The notes: generated by a model from the letters alone, not told the origin. A stretch of 59,027 nucleotides of DNA from Usnea hakonensis (GCA_013423325.1 BLJB01000145.1:1-59027), one strand, 5' to 3'. Positions 33,568 through 46,087 are shown, numbered from the stretch's first letter. Numbers and translations are program-made.

Positions 33568-34476
33568 GTGTGGGCATCAAACTTCTTGTGTCAAAGGTTG
33601 TCGTATCATCGAATTGCTGAGTGCTAGATTTGACTCAAACATTCGGGGCTCGTGAGGTATGCAGAACCTATTATTCCGCACCTTCCGCGGTCGTACACAG
33701 GTCGAATTTCGGTCTCGAAATCGATCTGTTCTCTGAGCCCCCACAGCATTGATGAGGGCAAAATCACAGGGCCCACCTTTCCAAGCCTTGCGCCTTTTAC
33801 CGGCAGGAATGCGTACTAGGTAGATCTTGAGAGCGCAAAAGTGGATAGGACCGGGGATTTTTGTGGAAGTGACAGGAACAGGCGTTATCTGATTGAGGTA
33901 ACATAATCAAAAGGACGGTTTTTTTATCGACCTAGTCGAAATTGCGTACCACGAACACACGCGGCACGCCATCTTAGTTTGGGGAATGCAAAAGGTAAAA
34001 GTATATCGGGTAGATGAAGATGAGGCAGAGGCGCTCGTGCCACTTCCCCTTTGTTGGGTAAAGACTAAGGGGTACTTCTAAGCAAGTAAGAAGTGATAAC
34101 AAGGGGGCGGATCCTTATTCCTCGTACGCGACATAATCATAGTAGTTATATTACTCCATGACCGCTATTTCTCCTGATGCCCACAGAGCTGCGACATCGA
34201 CTGTTAAAGAGCGGAAGTGAGTTGATCTCTGCGTTAGCCAAGGCTGATGTCTATGTATATGCACACTGTTATCGATTACCTTGCATTGCATTTTGCCGTA
34301 TGGCTTCCGAGCTGCAGATTTACCCTTAAAATTTCATGTTACGTACAGTAGGTAATAATACCGGAATCTTCTCTAGTAGACTAACGAATCCCCGTTCGCC
34401 TGCTTCTTGGCAAATCACCCCTGCCAAGCGAACAACCCATCTTAAGGATCTCAGGATTTTTCTGTGGAATGCGTGC
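33568..34476. other. Intergenic region, nothing seen
   Basis: 909 bp between two minus-strand genes. No repeat, RNA gene or credible ORF; short ORFs at 34326-34578 are without content. Confidence 0.45.
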
Positions 34477-35220
34477 CTAGTTTTCCGGACCAAATTTGTC
34501 CCACAGCTTACCAGCTTGATCTCCAGTCTCTTTTGCCCATTTCTTAGCTGTGCCCCAGACCGTCTCATCGTCCTCTAACCCTAGTCTTGGCCCCTTAGAA
34601 TCGTCTATGTACCCCAAAGATGGTAGTGTTTTCGACTGATTCTCCTGTTGTTGCTCAGCGGCAAGGCGCTGATCCGGAGTCATATCAGAGGCAAAAGGGT
34701 TCTGCATGTAGCCTGGTGGGTGCTCCAGGCTTGCTCGCACGGGCTTGTCCGTGGGTGACGAAACATCATTCGGCTGTGCTGAAGGATTAAAGGAAGGTGT
34801 CATGCTTGTAGAGGTCGTAGATCCAGGTGGAACCCCGTTGAATGGGCGATCCACCGGTGGCTGCAACATTTGAGAAGGATAGGGTTGAGGCTGAGAGGTA
34901 GAGAGGAACGGCGCGTAGCGTTCTGATGATAATGGCTTCTCGCCAACTTTGGGCGGTGGCGGCAGGCTGGGTTTCGCGGTGATTGTAGGTGGGAGTGGAA
35001 CTGGTGTTTGTCCTGGCTGTGGAGCGGGCGGGCCATCGCTACTAGTAGGAGTCGGTGCCGATGATCCAGGCTGAGCCGGTGGGGACTCGTAAGGGGAAGA
35101 AGCAGTAATTTTTGCCGGCTGAGAATGATTTCTTGCACTCGAATTGTAGGCTATCTGCGGCGATACGCCGCTAGCTTCTGGGCTTATGGGGTCTTCCGAG
35201 TGAATTGTGATTCCTGACAT
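34477..35220 (-). CDS. Conserved Pro/Ser-rich protein of unknown function
   Basis: Single exon, 247 aa, ATG at 35220. The first 160 residues are low-complexity (Pro, Ser, Thr, Gln), with repeated P-x-P-P clusters. The last 85 look conserved: HPPGYMQNPFASDMTPDQRLA, then GLEDDETVWGTAKKWAKETG and QAGKLWDKFG, a short amphipathic helix. I recall fungal proteins with this PPGY-QNP / WGTAKKWAKETG ending but no assigned function. No signal peptide or membrane helix. The clean frame and conserved tail argue for a real gene. Confidence 0.8.
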   Translation of the reverse strand: MSGITIHSEDPISPEASGVSPQIAYNSSARNHSQPAKITASSPYESPPAQPGSSAPTPTSSDGPPAPQPGQTPVPLPPTITAKPSLPPPPKVGEKPLSSERYAPFLSTSQPQPYPSQMLQPPVDRPFNGVPPGSTTSTSMTPSFNPSAQPNDVSSPTDKPVRASLEHPPGYMQNPFASDMTPDQRLAAEQQQENQSKTLPSLGYIDDSKGPRLGLEDDETVWGTAKKWAKETGDQAGKLWDKFGPEN

Positions 35221-35742
35221 ACTGACAGAAGGGACATCTGACGGGCAAGACTTTGAGAGTAGGTAGGAAGGGGAGTAGGATGAAAAGCGTTAAATCCGCA
35301 TACGTTTACCGCGGATTTCACTTAGAGCAAGGGATGCCTACGTATGCCTACGAGAGTACGTCATCCGGAGCTATAATGCGTGTTTCAGAATGAGAGGCGA
35401 GGAATGATGATAAGCCTTTATCGAATTGTGCAAATTTATGATTAGAAATCAACCTCTCGTCATGCAATCTATATCCCTTCGATGGACAGGACCGTTAAGA
35501 GGAAGAAGGACAAAGCGGAGTTGTGACAATGCAAGTTACAGAAGTACATGTGTATGAAAGTCTCCAGCTTGAATAGTACAGCATCAGGAGCATCAGCTGC
35601 ACCACCTGAATGATCACCTCCTCACAGCTCGAACGTCACCAATCTGCTCCCACGTACCACAAACCTTAACCTAAACGGAGCACAGCACCTTGCAGCAACC
35701 TCACCCATCTATGCCGGAATGCAAAGCAGCTTTGTAGTGCAT
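35221..35742. other. Intergenic region, nothing seen
   Basis: 522 bp: promoter of the Pro/Ser-rich gene and 3' end of the ADP/ATP carrier gene. No feature recognised. Confidence 0.45.
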
Positions 35743-37515
35743 TTAACCAGATCCTCCCTTGAAGGCCTTGCCGAACATGAGCAATTGGACTTGGTCGTAG
35801 ATTGAAAGCACACCAGCACCAGCGACACCACGGAGGATATTAGCACCAGCACCCTTGAACAAAGATCTAACGCCCTCAGCTGCAATAATTTGGCGACCAG
35901 CATCCATGGAAGACTTGTATTTGACAGCCTATTGAGGCGTTAGCATGTGCGTCTTGAATTACGAGAGAGTAGCAATGGGAACTCACTTCACCAGAAGTCA
36001 TCATCATACGCCGACGGATAGTATCGAGAGGGTACGAGCAGATTCCAGCACCGGTGGTAACAGTCCAGCCAAGCAGGAAGGAGGCCAAGAAGTTGCCCTC
36101 GAGAGGACCTACAAGGATGACAGGCTTGAGCGAGTCGTACATCCCGAAGTACAACCCACGGTAAACAATGATACCAGCGACAGAGGGACCGAAACCACGG
36201 TAGAGACCGAGAATGCCGTCAGAGGCCAAAGTCTTTTTGTAGACATCCACCAGACCGTTGAATTGACGCTCTCCGCCAGTCTTTGAATTCTTGGCATCAT
36301 TTGCTAGACGAGTACGGGCGTAGTCCAAGGAGTACACGAAAAGAAGGGACGTAGCGCCAGCAGCCTGTAATCGTTAGCCCGAAATTTTTATTGGTATCAA
36401 CCTATAGGTACTTACACCCCCTGAGGCCAAGTTGCCCATCATCCACTTCGCGTAGCCATCACGTTCTTTCTTGAATGCGAACATGGACTTGTAGGTATCG
36501 CGGAAAGCGAAATTGAGAGCTTGGGTTGGAAAGTATCGGATGACATTGGCGGTGTTACCACGCCAGAGCGAAACCATCCCTTCATTTGCAACTGTGCGGC
36601 TAAAGCACTCCCCAATGCCGGCGTATTTGCGGTCAAGACGCCCAGTCTTCAACATCTCATCCTGTTGGCAAGCAAACATCAGTGAAGGCTCGAATCTCGA
36701 ATTGAGAGCCAGTGCCGGTATACTACGCAAATGCCACAATCATGACGGAAAAGGGGCCAGAGGCATAACTTCAAACTAGTAGATCATACTGGGAGGTTGA
36801 CAAGGTAAGATGTACAATGTCAAACCACAAGGATACGGCGGCTCGAAACAGAGGGACGTTACCTACCTGATTTTGAATGAGGAGCTTGACACGCTCGATA
36901 GGAGCAGCAGCAGTTTTGGAGACGGCAGCAGATATACCACCCACTAGAATTCATCGTGAGTCAGCCAGACAACCTCACTAGTACTGCACCCCGTGCAGTT
37001 ATTTTGGCATTGGCTTCCCATCCAGCTCTTGCTTCATTGCTAAAAGTAATTGTGTAGACCTGGATGGATTGAGCTACGTACTCAAAAAATCCACAACGAA
37101 GCCCTGTTATCATAGCTAATATTAGCCTCCTATTTCTGGTGCAATGGGGAAATCCTCGGTCTGGCGACATTGCCAACGCCAAGTCTGACAAGCATCACGA
37201 TGGGGACATTTCATCGAGTTGTCACCCATCACTGATTAACTTGACGTGGCATTGACATGACCCGATGATGGCGACGCGATATCGCGCAAAATTTCATGGA
37301 AGTTGGAGACCTACAGGCATGCTGTCAAGAAGTCAGCTTTCGCTCAATCAAAAGTGACCCATATATGGGAGGTAAGCTCGAGTAACTAGCAAAAGCTTCA
37401 AGTGGCTTCTTGCGAATGAATTGCGGTTTGTATCGTTGCAACAGACAGAAAGGCGCCACGGTGAAACTTACCCCATGAAGGACTTCTTGGACTGGTCCAC
37501 CTCTCCTTCTGGCAT
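35743..37515 (-). CDS. aac: Mitochondrial ADP/ATP carrier (7 exons, one of 7 nt)
   Basis: Model: complement(join(35743..35928,35987..36364,36416..36661,36867..36943,37082..37103,37315..37321,37472..37515)), 319 aa. It exchanges cytosolic ADP for matrix ATP across the inner mitochondrial membrane. Three carrier repeats are present, each with its motif: PIERVK, LDYARTR and PLDTIRRR. The AAC signature RRRMMM follows the third. The last exon ends FKGGSG. The N-terminus is spread over three tiny exons: 44 nt ending in ATG GG, 7 nt (CATGCCT) and 22 nt, which together give SFMGMPGFVVDFLMGGISAAV, close to other fungal carriers. Splice sites: GTAAGT/CAG, GTAGGT/CAG, GTACGT/TAG, then GTAGGT, GTAAGT and GTGAGT donors. 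Introns are 150, 211, 138, 205, 51 and 58 bp. Length matches the family (about 310-320). Confidence 0.95.
37315..37321 (-). other. aac: 7-nt microexon of the ADP/ATP carrier gene
   Basis: Sequence CATGCCT on the minus strand. It is preceded by a branch-point-like GCTGAC and acceptor TTGACAG, and followed by donor GTAGGT. It completes the Gly codon and adds Met-Pro, giving the conserved GMP before FVVDF. Confidence 0.85.
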
Positions 37516-37877
37516 CTTGGCGATTTGTCAAGGAAGCAAATGGTGTGAGAAATGTATAGTGAAAGGTACAAGGAGCTAGAGTGGAGTGGAGTGGTTGAAA
37601 TGTAGGTCGTCGATGGTGTTCACGAGCGTTTGTGATGGGTTGACAGAAGGAAATTTTTGGACGGACCTGGATGCCAAGCCACTAGCTCCCTAGCCTATAA
37701 AAAGAATATATCTCATTCTTCCGAATGGTCCCGATGACAGCAATTACTACTTTTGTGAACGACATCTTTGCAACCCTTTTAACTTACGTAGGACTGCTCA
37801 TAAAACGGGGCTTTTGCGATATCTATGTAGGATGTATTTGAGGATCACAAGCCGAGCAATGTTCGAATTTTTAGCTG
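37516..37877. other. ADP/ATP carrier promoter and KRI1 3' end
   Basis: 362 bp between minus-strand genes. A TATAAAA-like sequence lies near 37695-37702, about 180 bp upstream of the carrier start on the plus-strand reading, but I cannot say that it is used. Confidence 0.4.
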
Positions 37878-39959
37878 TCAAACTATGTTGGATGGCTTGG
37901 TCTTCCTTGAACGCGACTTTTTCTTCCCTTCCTTGATATCAACTCTGTTGACATCTTTAAGCTTCGTTACGGGATCTGCCAAACCCTCAACGCTAAGCCC
38001 TTCAGTATCTGTAAGCGTCTTCGGTGGTCCTTGCTCATTGCCAAACGTCTCCTTCCTCCACTGCCGTAGCCGTGCCTTTTTCCCTAGCCGTTTCTGATCC
38101 TTTCTTTTCTTGTCCGAGTCTCGGAAGGCAGCCAACTTTTTCAGTCCTGCGTACTGATTGAGCTGACTGTCCGAGGCCATTAGAATGTCATGCGGCGTAA
38201 GACCATATGCTATTGGCGACGTCTCTCTGTAGCGGAAATGGCCTGCATGCTTCTTGCCGAAGTTGGATAGGGTTTCATCCATCTTCATGGATTCATCAAC
38301 AAGCTTTTCGACCTTGCGTCGTTCGAGCCGGCCCTCCCTTTTGGATTCGTCCCTTTCGCGTCGTTTGTTGGACTTGGATCTTGGATGTGGCTTGGCGACT
38401 GAGTTCGGGTCCATATCACCCTGACTTTCGATTGCTCCACTAGCAGTGGGTTGTTGATCATAGGTTAGCGATGGCCAGAGCTTTTCATGTTCTGCTGCGT
38501 CAAAGTCAGGTACGAGATCATTGATTTCTATGTCATCCTCCCATTTGGGCTTCTGAATTTTCCGTTTGCTCTTCCCATCCACTACACTTCTGTCATCTGA
38601 GTCATGATCGGCATAGTAGTCGTCACCGAAACGTTCTCGCATCTCTTGCTCCCATCGATTGTCGTCCCAGCCCTCGTCAAGAAAAGCGGACCAGTCCTGT
38701 TCGTGGAGCGACCTGCTCCGCAACCCTGCAGCATCTTTTATTTTCCGAATCTTTTCCTCAACTTCAGAAACCTTCAATTTTCGGTAACGGGCTTTTTCTT
38801 CATCACGAGCCTGCCGCGCAGCCTCCTTCTTCATTTGTGCACTTTCTCGTGCCTTCTTTCTAGGATTTGTGGATTCTTTCCGTACTGAATACCTTGCCGC
38901 GGCGTCTCTCGCATGAGATAGGAGCTTCTCGTTAGAGGCTTGCGGGTCTTCGAAGCGCATATTGTAAGCCTCCTCGAAGAGCTCAGCTTGGCGATCTTCT
39001 TCCTCATCGTCCGACTCGAATGGCTGCATTGAGGTCCCAGCGCCTGGGATCCATGCTCTTGTGGACATGAAATTAGATAAAAAAGCTTCTGGGTCTCTGT
39101 CGGCGCCCTCGAGGTCCACCGTTGGCAACGTCTCCTTTGATCGTACGATTAGACTCTCTCCTAGTGGCGCAGAAGGCTTTTGGATCAAGAAATCATCGTC
39201 GCTATCATTGTCACCTTTCCCGTGCGTGGCGTCATGCATCTCCTTCACTATTCCATTCTTGAGATCGTCTTGCTGTTGTGCATAACTCAGGGGTTCATCG
39301 TCTGGTACTTCGCTGGAGGCAGCAATTTCGAGTAAGTTCCTTCGGTGATAATCACTAAGATACATGGGCTTCTCGATTTTCCTCTCGAGGCCTTTATTGT
39401 TTTGAGATTGTTCATCTAATTCCGTAAAGAATTTGGCTTTCTCATCGTAGACGCGGGGATCCTTTCTCCTTATCGCCTGAAGAGTATCCTGTATTTGCTT
39501 GTCCAAAATCTCGGAGACCAATACACCGTCATCGTCCTCCTCTTCTGAGTCTGTAGAAGATGCTGTAGCATCACTGTCGTCCTGATTTAGGCCCGCTCCA
39601 CGCCTACTTGCCGCTGTTTTGTCTCTACCGTACCTTTCATGGACTTTGGAAGTCAATAAGTGATCATAGTAGCACTGGGTAAAGTTTTACTAACGCTTGT
39701 GAAGCTCCTCCCTTTTCTTGTTGTGCTCAAACCTGTGGGCGAATTCATGGTTTATGTGAAATCCCTGGCCGCCCATTTCTACGTCGTCGGTCCACACAGG
39801 GTCTCCTCTGCCGTTATCGGACAAACTATCATCTTTGTTGGAAATAGTGTCTTCCTCTAAAAGTCCCTTCAATCGCTTTGCTGGCCTGTCGCTTTCGACT
39901 TGCTCACGATCCCTTTTCTTGGAATCCCTGAGAACTCTTGAACCCTTCTTGGAATTCAT
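37878..39959 (-). CDS. kri1: KRI1-like nucleolar ribosome-biogenesis protein
   Basis: Model: complement(join(37878..39643,39695..39959)), 676 aa. Kri1 binds Krr1 and is needed for 40S subunit assembly in the nucleolus. Strong family features: INHEFAHRFEHNKKREELHK near the N-terminus, VYDEKAKFF, KPMYLSDYHRRNLLE, the Lys/Arg/Glu-rich middle (KARYRKLKVSEVEEKIRKI), and the conserved C-terminal block GHFRYRETSPIAYGLTPHDI with LNQYAGLKKLAAFRD. The tail is basic (KKKSRSRKTK). The start is the ATG at 39959; the upstream in-frame codons have no other ATG. The 51-bp intron uses a GTTAGT donor. It is divergent from the Sip3-like gene, 375 bp away. Confidence 0.92.
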
Positions 39960-40334
39960 TGTCGCCGGAGTCACCAACTTCGTAGCATCTGAGATTTAAT
40001 CAAGGCCGTCGCAGACATTGCACAAGGCGTAAAATGTGCTATAATGTAGATTTTCGACGAGTTCATTGCGGGAGAACTTCGGTGCGCTAGCAATCGAATT
40101 TGAGAGTACCTGAAGCATTTCTGCAAGTCAGACGCGTTTGGTAGGCACAGGTCCCATCTTTAATGACGAAAGTTGCTCTTAGTGTGATCTCCTAGTGTTC
40201 TAGCAATGGCCTCAACTGTGAACAGTCAACAGATAGGTATCTATGAGCAAGGCTTGAATAGTAGATGACGTCCTTCATGCCTTTCACATTGAAGAGCTTC
40301 ATCGAGAGGCCTTACTGAGTTGGATTCGGACAGC
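39960..40334. promoter_or_regulatory. Shared divergent promoter region, KRI1 / Sip3-like
   Basis: 375 bp between two start codons on opposite strands, so both promoters must lie here or overlap the 5' ends. I looked for a TATA box and for ribosome-biogenesis elements and saw no clear one. Confidence 0.5.
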
Positions 40335-43300
40335 ATGGCTGATATTCCCGCCCTTATCCAAGTGGACAAGCCAATAACTCTCATGTAAGGAGTCAACACG
40401 TCATATCTGCCTGAATAATTCCGCTAATGTGTGTCAGACCCGTGGGTTTGAAGGAAGCCGCCCTCGATTCTCCCTCATTCAGATCAGGCATCACTCATTT
40501 CTGCGAGCAACTGGATCTCGCTGAAAAATGGCTAGAAAATTATCTACGGTCTACTTCAAAGCTATCTAATGAGGTTGGAAATTTTGAGTCTCTGATCAAT
40601 GGGTTCCTTGCACAGGCGACACCACCTACCTATCTTTCCGAGGACGTCATTGATCATGATTACACGCTACTGGCAATGAAAAGATATGGCGAGGGTTCAA
40701 AAGAATTCTGGACAGCTGCCATATCTGGACTCAAGAAGATTCAAGCGAATGTGGTGGAACCTATCAAGACCTTTCTGCACAGTGACCTACGATCGTTCAG
40801 GGAGACTAGGCGGACCCTTGTCACCACGCAGAAAGAGCTTGATAGTTTGCAGTCACGCTACTCCGGTCAAGCGAAGTTCAAAGAAGCTTCATCTTTGCGA
40901 GAAGATGCCTTTCAGCTCCATGAAGCGCGGAGGTTATACCTGAAAGCAGCGATGGACTTCAGTGTCACTGCACCACAGCTGAGAATGGCGCTAGACCGGA
41001 TGCTTGTTAGAGTATTTGCAGATCAATGGCGCGACATGCGGAAGCCCCAGCAGAACCTGAGCAGCTCTATGGGAAGATGGGGAGGTGACATTGAGAGAGT
41101 GAGCTCCTGGAGTCGTGAGATGGAAAGTGGCGAAAAGACCTTTCGACGAGAGCTCCAGACTGCAAGGCGACAAATTGAAGAAAGCGCTGAAGTCGCTGCT
41201 AGGCCTTCGCGCGAGCTCGAGGACTACGGTGTTGGGTCAGCATCAGCATCTGCGGCAAGAGCACCTTCCACGACGAATCTGCAAACCCCGGGTCGACAAG
41301 CCAAGTCTGAAAAACAGGGCTGGCTTAATTTGCGGACGGTTTCTGGAAAGCCCTCGAAGTGGCTCCGGAGGTGGTATTATTTAAAAAACGGTATCTTCGG
41401 TTGGCTCGTTCAAGGCTCTCGTTCTGGAGGGGTTAAGGGCGGTGAAAGTATTGGCGTTCTGCTTTGCAATGTCAAGCCGGGTAATTTTGATGACAGACAG
41501 TGGGTATTTGAGGTCAAGACCAAAGACACAGCTCTAGTCGTCCAGGCTAATACTCAAAATGATCTCATGGAATGGCTTGCAGCGTTTGACATTGCCAAAC
41601 AGAAAGCACTTGAAGACCCAGTCAGTGCAGAGTCCTCCGGTCTCCAACCCCAGGCTCAAAATCCGGCCTTTGCAATTTCTCCTCCAAGCGCTTTAGAATT
41701 TGCCGCAAATGCTGCAGATTCTGGATTGTCACAGAACACGGACGATAACAATGATATTTCTGGAGTAGACCGAAGCTCGACTCTACCTGTGCCTGGAGGA
41801 GACCCTTCAGCCAACAGGGGTAGCTTTGATGCCGCCAGTCATCGACGCTCTTTCGCCGAGAAAGACGTTGATGCAAGTCGAGATCCTGCGTCGAGGATTA
41901 TACAGAAGCTAGATCTTCATCGAAAGCCTTTGGGAAGTGACAAGTTGGCTGGCTCACTTGCTAGCCCTGGAGGAGGTGGCATTGCGAGTCTCATAGCCGC
42001 TAGTCATACGTCCATGCCTGTTGGACCTGGAGCGCTACCAACGCCTCCGCCGCCCGAGATGTCAACATCAAGGAAATCGTCTGGGCAAATTCCTAGTACG
42101 AGAGACTTGCCAGTCAGCACATTGGCCCCAAACACCTTGGTCAATCCACCAGCACCCACAAATCTTAGTACAGTAGCTGTGATTGTCAATGGCCAAAGAG
42201 GTATTGGCGTAGGTCGCACCGATGCCATGCCCAGCGATCTCATGGCCAATATTTGGGGGAGTACAAATTGGGTTCATCTGAACAGGTTAAAGAGTGTTGA
42301 GGTAAAACCGGCGCGGGAGAAGTCCTTGAAGCTATCAGACCCGCCGAGCCCTATGACTCGCCCTTCGAATGCTTCTCCAGCTCGCGGATCTCCTTCCCCT
42401 AGCGCCGCAATCTCAGGAATCAGCGATCCGACCCTTGGCTCTGTTGGACTAGATAAGACTACCACTGTGTCCTCAATCTCATCTCCTTTACATGGTAAAC
42501 TCATTAGCCCAAGCGGGGATGAGAAGCGTGGGATTTCTCCACTTGAATATCCCTGCAACTATCCTCTGCAACTCAAGACGCAAGACGCGCAATTCCGATT
42601 GTTATTTCCCAGTGTGCGTCAAGATGAAAGAGTTGTCTTAGTTTTCAAGGCTACATGGAGTCCGAACGAGCAACAGGAACTCCCAGGACGGGTTTATGTC
42701 ACATCTCAAGATATCTACTTTTATAGCAACCATTTTGGGCTAGCACTCATCACGAACATCGGCCTTGACTCAATATCAGAGATCACAGCGGCGACGGGAA
42801 AAGAATGTGACTTCATCTTCTGTCATCTGAAAAACGGTAACAACCAAGCAATCGGTTACAATCGCATCACTATCAAGACATTCCTTGAACCTCTTAATCT
42901 TTTACAGCGGCGGCTTAATTTCCTGGTGCGGAATTGCACATCACAAGGGACTAACATAGAGGAGACAATGAAGACTCTCATTAAGATGGAGCAGGATGAT
43001 CCGGAAAGCAGTCCTAGCGTGGACAGCTGGGAAAACGTATCCATTAACACGCCCACTGACGGCGACTCACCCCTTAAAGGCAATGCTTCCCACAAGAATC
43101 AACGAGACCTCAGAGCGAGTAAGGCAAAATTCTGATTTGTCGTTCCTTACGTGGTTTTTTCTAATTTGCAATATTTGTGATGGATCATACGTTCTTTTCC
43201 ACCCCAGCTTGGCCCCCAAAAAACTTCTCGCAACTTGATGTTCCTTTGCACAACACTGACTCTGAATTGTACCAGATGTGTTAGTCGACCGAGGCCTGTA

Positions 43301-45022
43301 TGGGAACGGTGCTATCCAGCTAGATGGCGCTGGAGACAATAGCAAAGCCTTCAAACTTCCGAAGCAGCCTATCATATATGCCCCGTCAGGAATGGACAAG
43401 CTGATCGTGGAGAAAAGTTTCGATGTTAGCTCGAAAGCTCTGTTTCATGTTATGTTTGGTGACAAAAGCGTTGTTTGGCAGCTTCTGTATCACGAACGGC
43501 GGGCTCGACGTAAGCAACTTTCAGGCCTTTTGTGTGCTTTTACTTCAAAGGCGAATGAGCTGATAGCAGCACAGACATCAAGCAAGGACCGTGGACTCAG
43601 CTGGAACACGGGTACTTGCGTCGTGAGTTCGAATACCAGATTGAGTACTTAGACTTTTTAAGTAAGCAACTGTCACCTATCGACCACCATTCTCAGGCCC
43701 CACTAATTGACCCTCGCCCAGGACGAGCACGGCAAAGCACCGTTGAAGACCATCAGATGGTGGAGGTTTTTAATGAGCATCTTTTATATGTGGTCTCGGA
43801 TCGCAAAAAACCGTGGCATCTTCCGTATCGTGACAGCTTCTTCCTGCTCACTAAAGTAGTTATCACTCATCTGGCCAAGTCAAAGTGCAAACTGGCCGTG
43901 TATACCAAGGTCGACTGGACTCGCCCTCCACCTCTTACAATGGGTATGTTACCATCTGTGCTTCCACATTGTAAAAATATGCTGACAATGATAAGGCATC
44001 GTTTCTGGTGCAGCATTAAAGGATCTTGAGCTTGACGCCCTGGACCTTGCAGACGTAATTGCTGATCAAGTGAGGACTTTTGCAAGTGCCCATGGTCGAA
44101 CGAAAAAAGCTGTCCAGATCTTCGGTGCTGTTGGGGTGCAGACGCAGGGTTCTCTATTTGCTGGAAGTGATGCACCATTGAAAGCGCAATTGCGACGTAA
44201 GATGAAACGCCGGACTTTGACAGAGCTTACTCTCGAGTCTTTTGGATCGCATTTGGAAACTGTCGCTACATCAGTATTGCAGATGGTCTTTGACTTTGTA
44301 CGATGGACTTGGAAAACGATCGACTCAAATAGCGTTTTGATTGCTTTTTTGGCATTGAGTCTCATCATCAACGTCATCTTTTCTTCAATGGGTACGTCCC
44401 AATGGTGGAGGGAACGGAAAGCCGGCAAATATATGACTAGGTTGGGAATCGGGCCTGATCTCACGTTGAGCAAAACCATTTACATGCATGAGCTTGATGA
44501 GTCTTCTGCTCCACAACTTGATCTTGAAGGTTCAAGCAGTCAATGGTAGGTCTCTTGCAGTCATTCATGGTAGTATGCAGCAAAAGACTTACTCTGTGCT
44601 CTAGTCACGAGACCTTCAAAAGCATCATGAATCTTGAAGACATGGATCCCCTTCATAAATCACAAGAGCTTTCCCCTACGAGACCATTGCAGAGCCCAGC
44701 AGCTCGCCGTTTACAAAGGAGCCGGGAACAGCTGGGCCTTCAACGCCATGATCTGCTAGTGGCAATGCGAGTGGTCAATAGCATTGAGAGGGAGGTGCTG
44801 CAAGCTGAATGGGAGAACTGGCTGTTAGAAGAGAACATCAAATGCAAGCACATGGGCGCCATGCTGAGTCGCAATACCTCAGACCCTTTAGTAGAGAAAT
44901 CTAACGACGGGCAACACGTGCGGAATGGCGAACCCAAGGGGCTTGAAGAGATCCGCGCTTGGCAGCAGCAGTATTGCAAGAGCTGTAACAAAGCGCTGAA
45001 AAGTGTATCGATCGGATCGTGA
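40335..45022 (+). CDS. sip3: Sip3/LAM-type BAR-PH-VASt membrane contact-site protein
   Basis: Model: join(40335..40384,40438..43118,43276..43509,43575..43661,43722..43943,43996..44545,44605..45022), 1413 aa. Yeast relatives (Sip3/Lam3, Ysp1/Lam1) sit in the ER at contact sites with the plasma membrane and move sterols. Order: BAR-like helical region (about 20-260), PH domain from about 308 (GWLNLRTVSGKPSKWLRRWYY), a disordered linker, a GRAM/PH-like domain at about 720-830 (FRLLFPSVRQDERVVLVF; GRVYVTSQDIYFYS), a VASt domain at about 930-1120 (IVEKSFDVSSKALFHVMFG; DRKKPWHLPYRDSF; TKVDWTRPP), one membrane helix at about 1205-1224 and a coiled C-terminus. Intron 4 (43662-43721, 60 bp) is in frame without a stop. 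Other junctions restore VASt consensus, e.g. RRARHIKQGPW. Intron sizes 53-157 bp. Confidence 0.93.
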
Positions 45023-46087
45023 AGTGGGGTTTCCAGCTTAGTGGGAGACTGAGCAGCTCAGTTCCAATCTCCCAAAACAAGCCGTCGGTCATCCTCGCTT
45101 GAGCAATTGTCCAGATATCTGACGGATCGGTGAGACCGAGAGATTGGGAAAGCGAATGGGTGTACGGCTCGCGCACAGACCTGCCCACTCGTTTTTCGGT
45201 CTTAACGAAAACCTGCATCATCAGTAGCTCATGTGGGCAAAACGTTTAGCTGCATGATCAGGAACTCCTTGTCTGGTTGATGAGATCTTGAACTGACGGA
45301 AGACTTCCTCTTGAACGATCCTTCCCAGGAAATTGATCTCCTGGAAGTCAAGGGCACAGCTGGAAAGTCATTCGCCGTCCCGCTCAAGATTACGATGATC
45401 CAATGTGTACCAAACAGATTGCAAAATCGGTTCATGGTAGGCGGGTCCACAACAACATTCCTCTTTCGCTAATATACTTCTTAGAATCGCCCACAGCTCT
45501 CAGCTTTCATCCCTTGCTTCAGATTCTGTGGCTACTTGCATAATGTGAGTATGCAATAAATAGTCTCCAGAAATCCAATTTTACTCCTGGAACAACGCGT
45601 GCCAATATCCAATATCCTTTCGAGCAGATATATCCCATGGTCGGTACACTCAAATGTTGACGACTCAGTATTACAACTTTCATTTGGACAAGTAGCGTGT
45701 TTACGAGACAATCACCTACCCACTGTATGAGAGGCTCGTAGACTGCAAGATGGTTTTGGCTGTTCGGTGTCCTATAAAAATCTCGAAGTGAATGAATTTG
45801 AAGAAAGTGTGTATGTAGAATCTTTTATATCTGAGGTATCTATCTCTCTTTGAGTTCTGATTGATTGATTGGACAATGATGATAATAACTCAACGGCTAT
45901 TTGACCTAATTTTAGTCTTAAATTAGCGTAAACCTAATCCATCCTAGCGCCATTTCTTTCGCTCAGCTGAAGCCCAATCGCTTATAACAACTTCACACTT
46001 GACCGAGTAGTCATAAAAAACAATCATGAACCTTCCAATTATCGTATACTATTTACACTGCACAATCACATCAGTGCAGAATCAGTC
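45023..46087. other. Intergenic region, nothing seen
   Basis: 1065 bp between plus-strand genes. The short minus-strand ORFs at 44901-45450 have no recognisable content and partly overlap the upstream gene. Confidence 0.45.

Noticed and set aside
37321..37345. Frame reading ADFL just upstream of the carrier microexon, which looked like the conserved N-terminal ADFLM segment
   Set aside because: It is the branch-point and polypyrimidine part of the intron (GCTGACTTCTTGACAG). The real DFL segment lies in the 22-nt exon at 37082-37103, which is in phase with the next exon.
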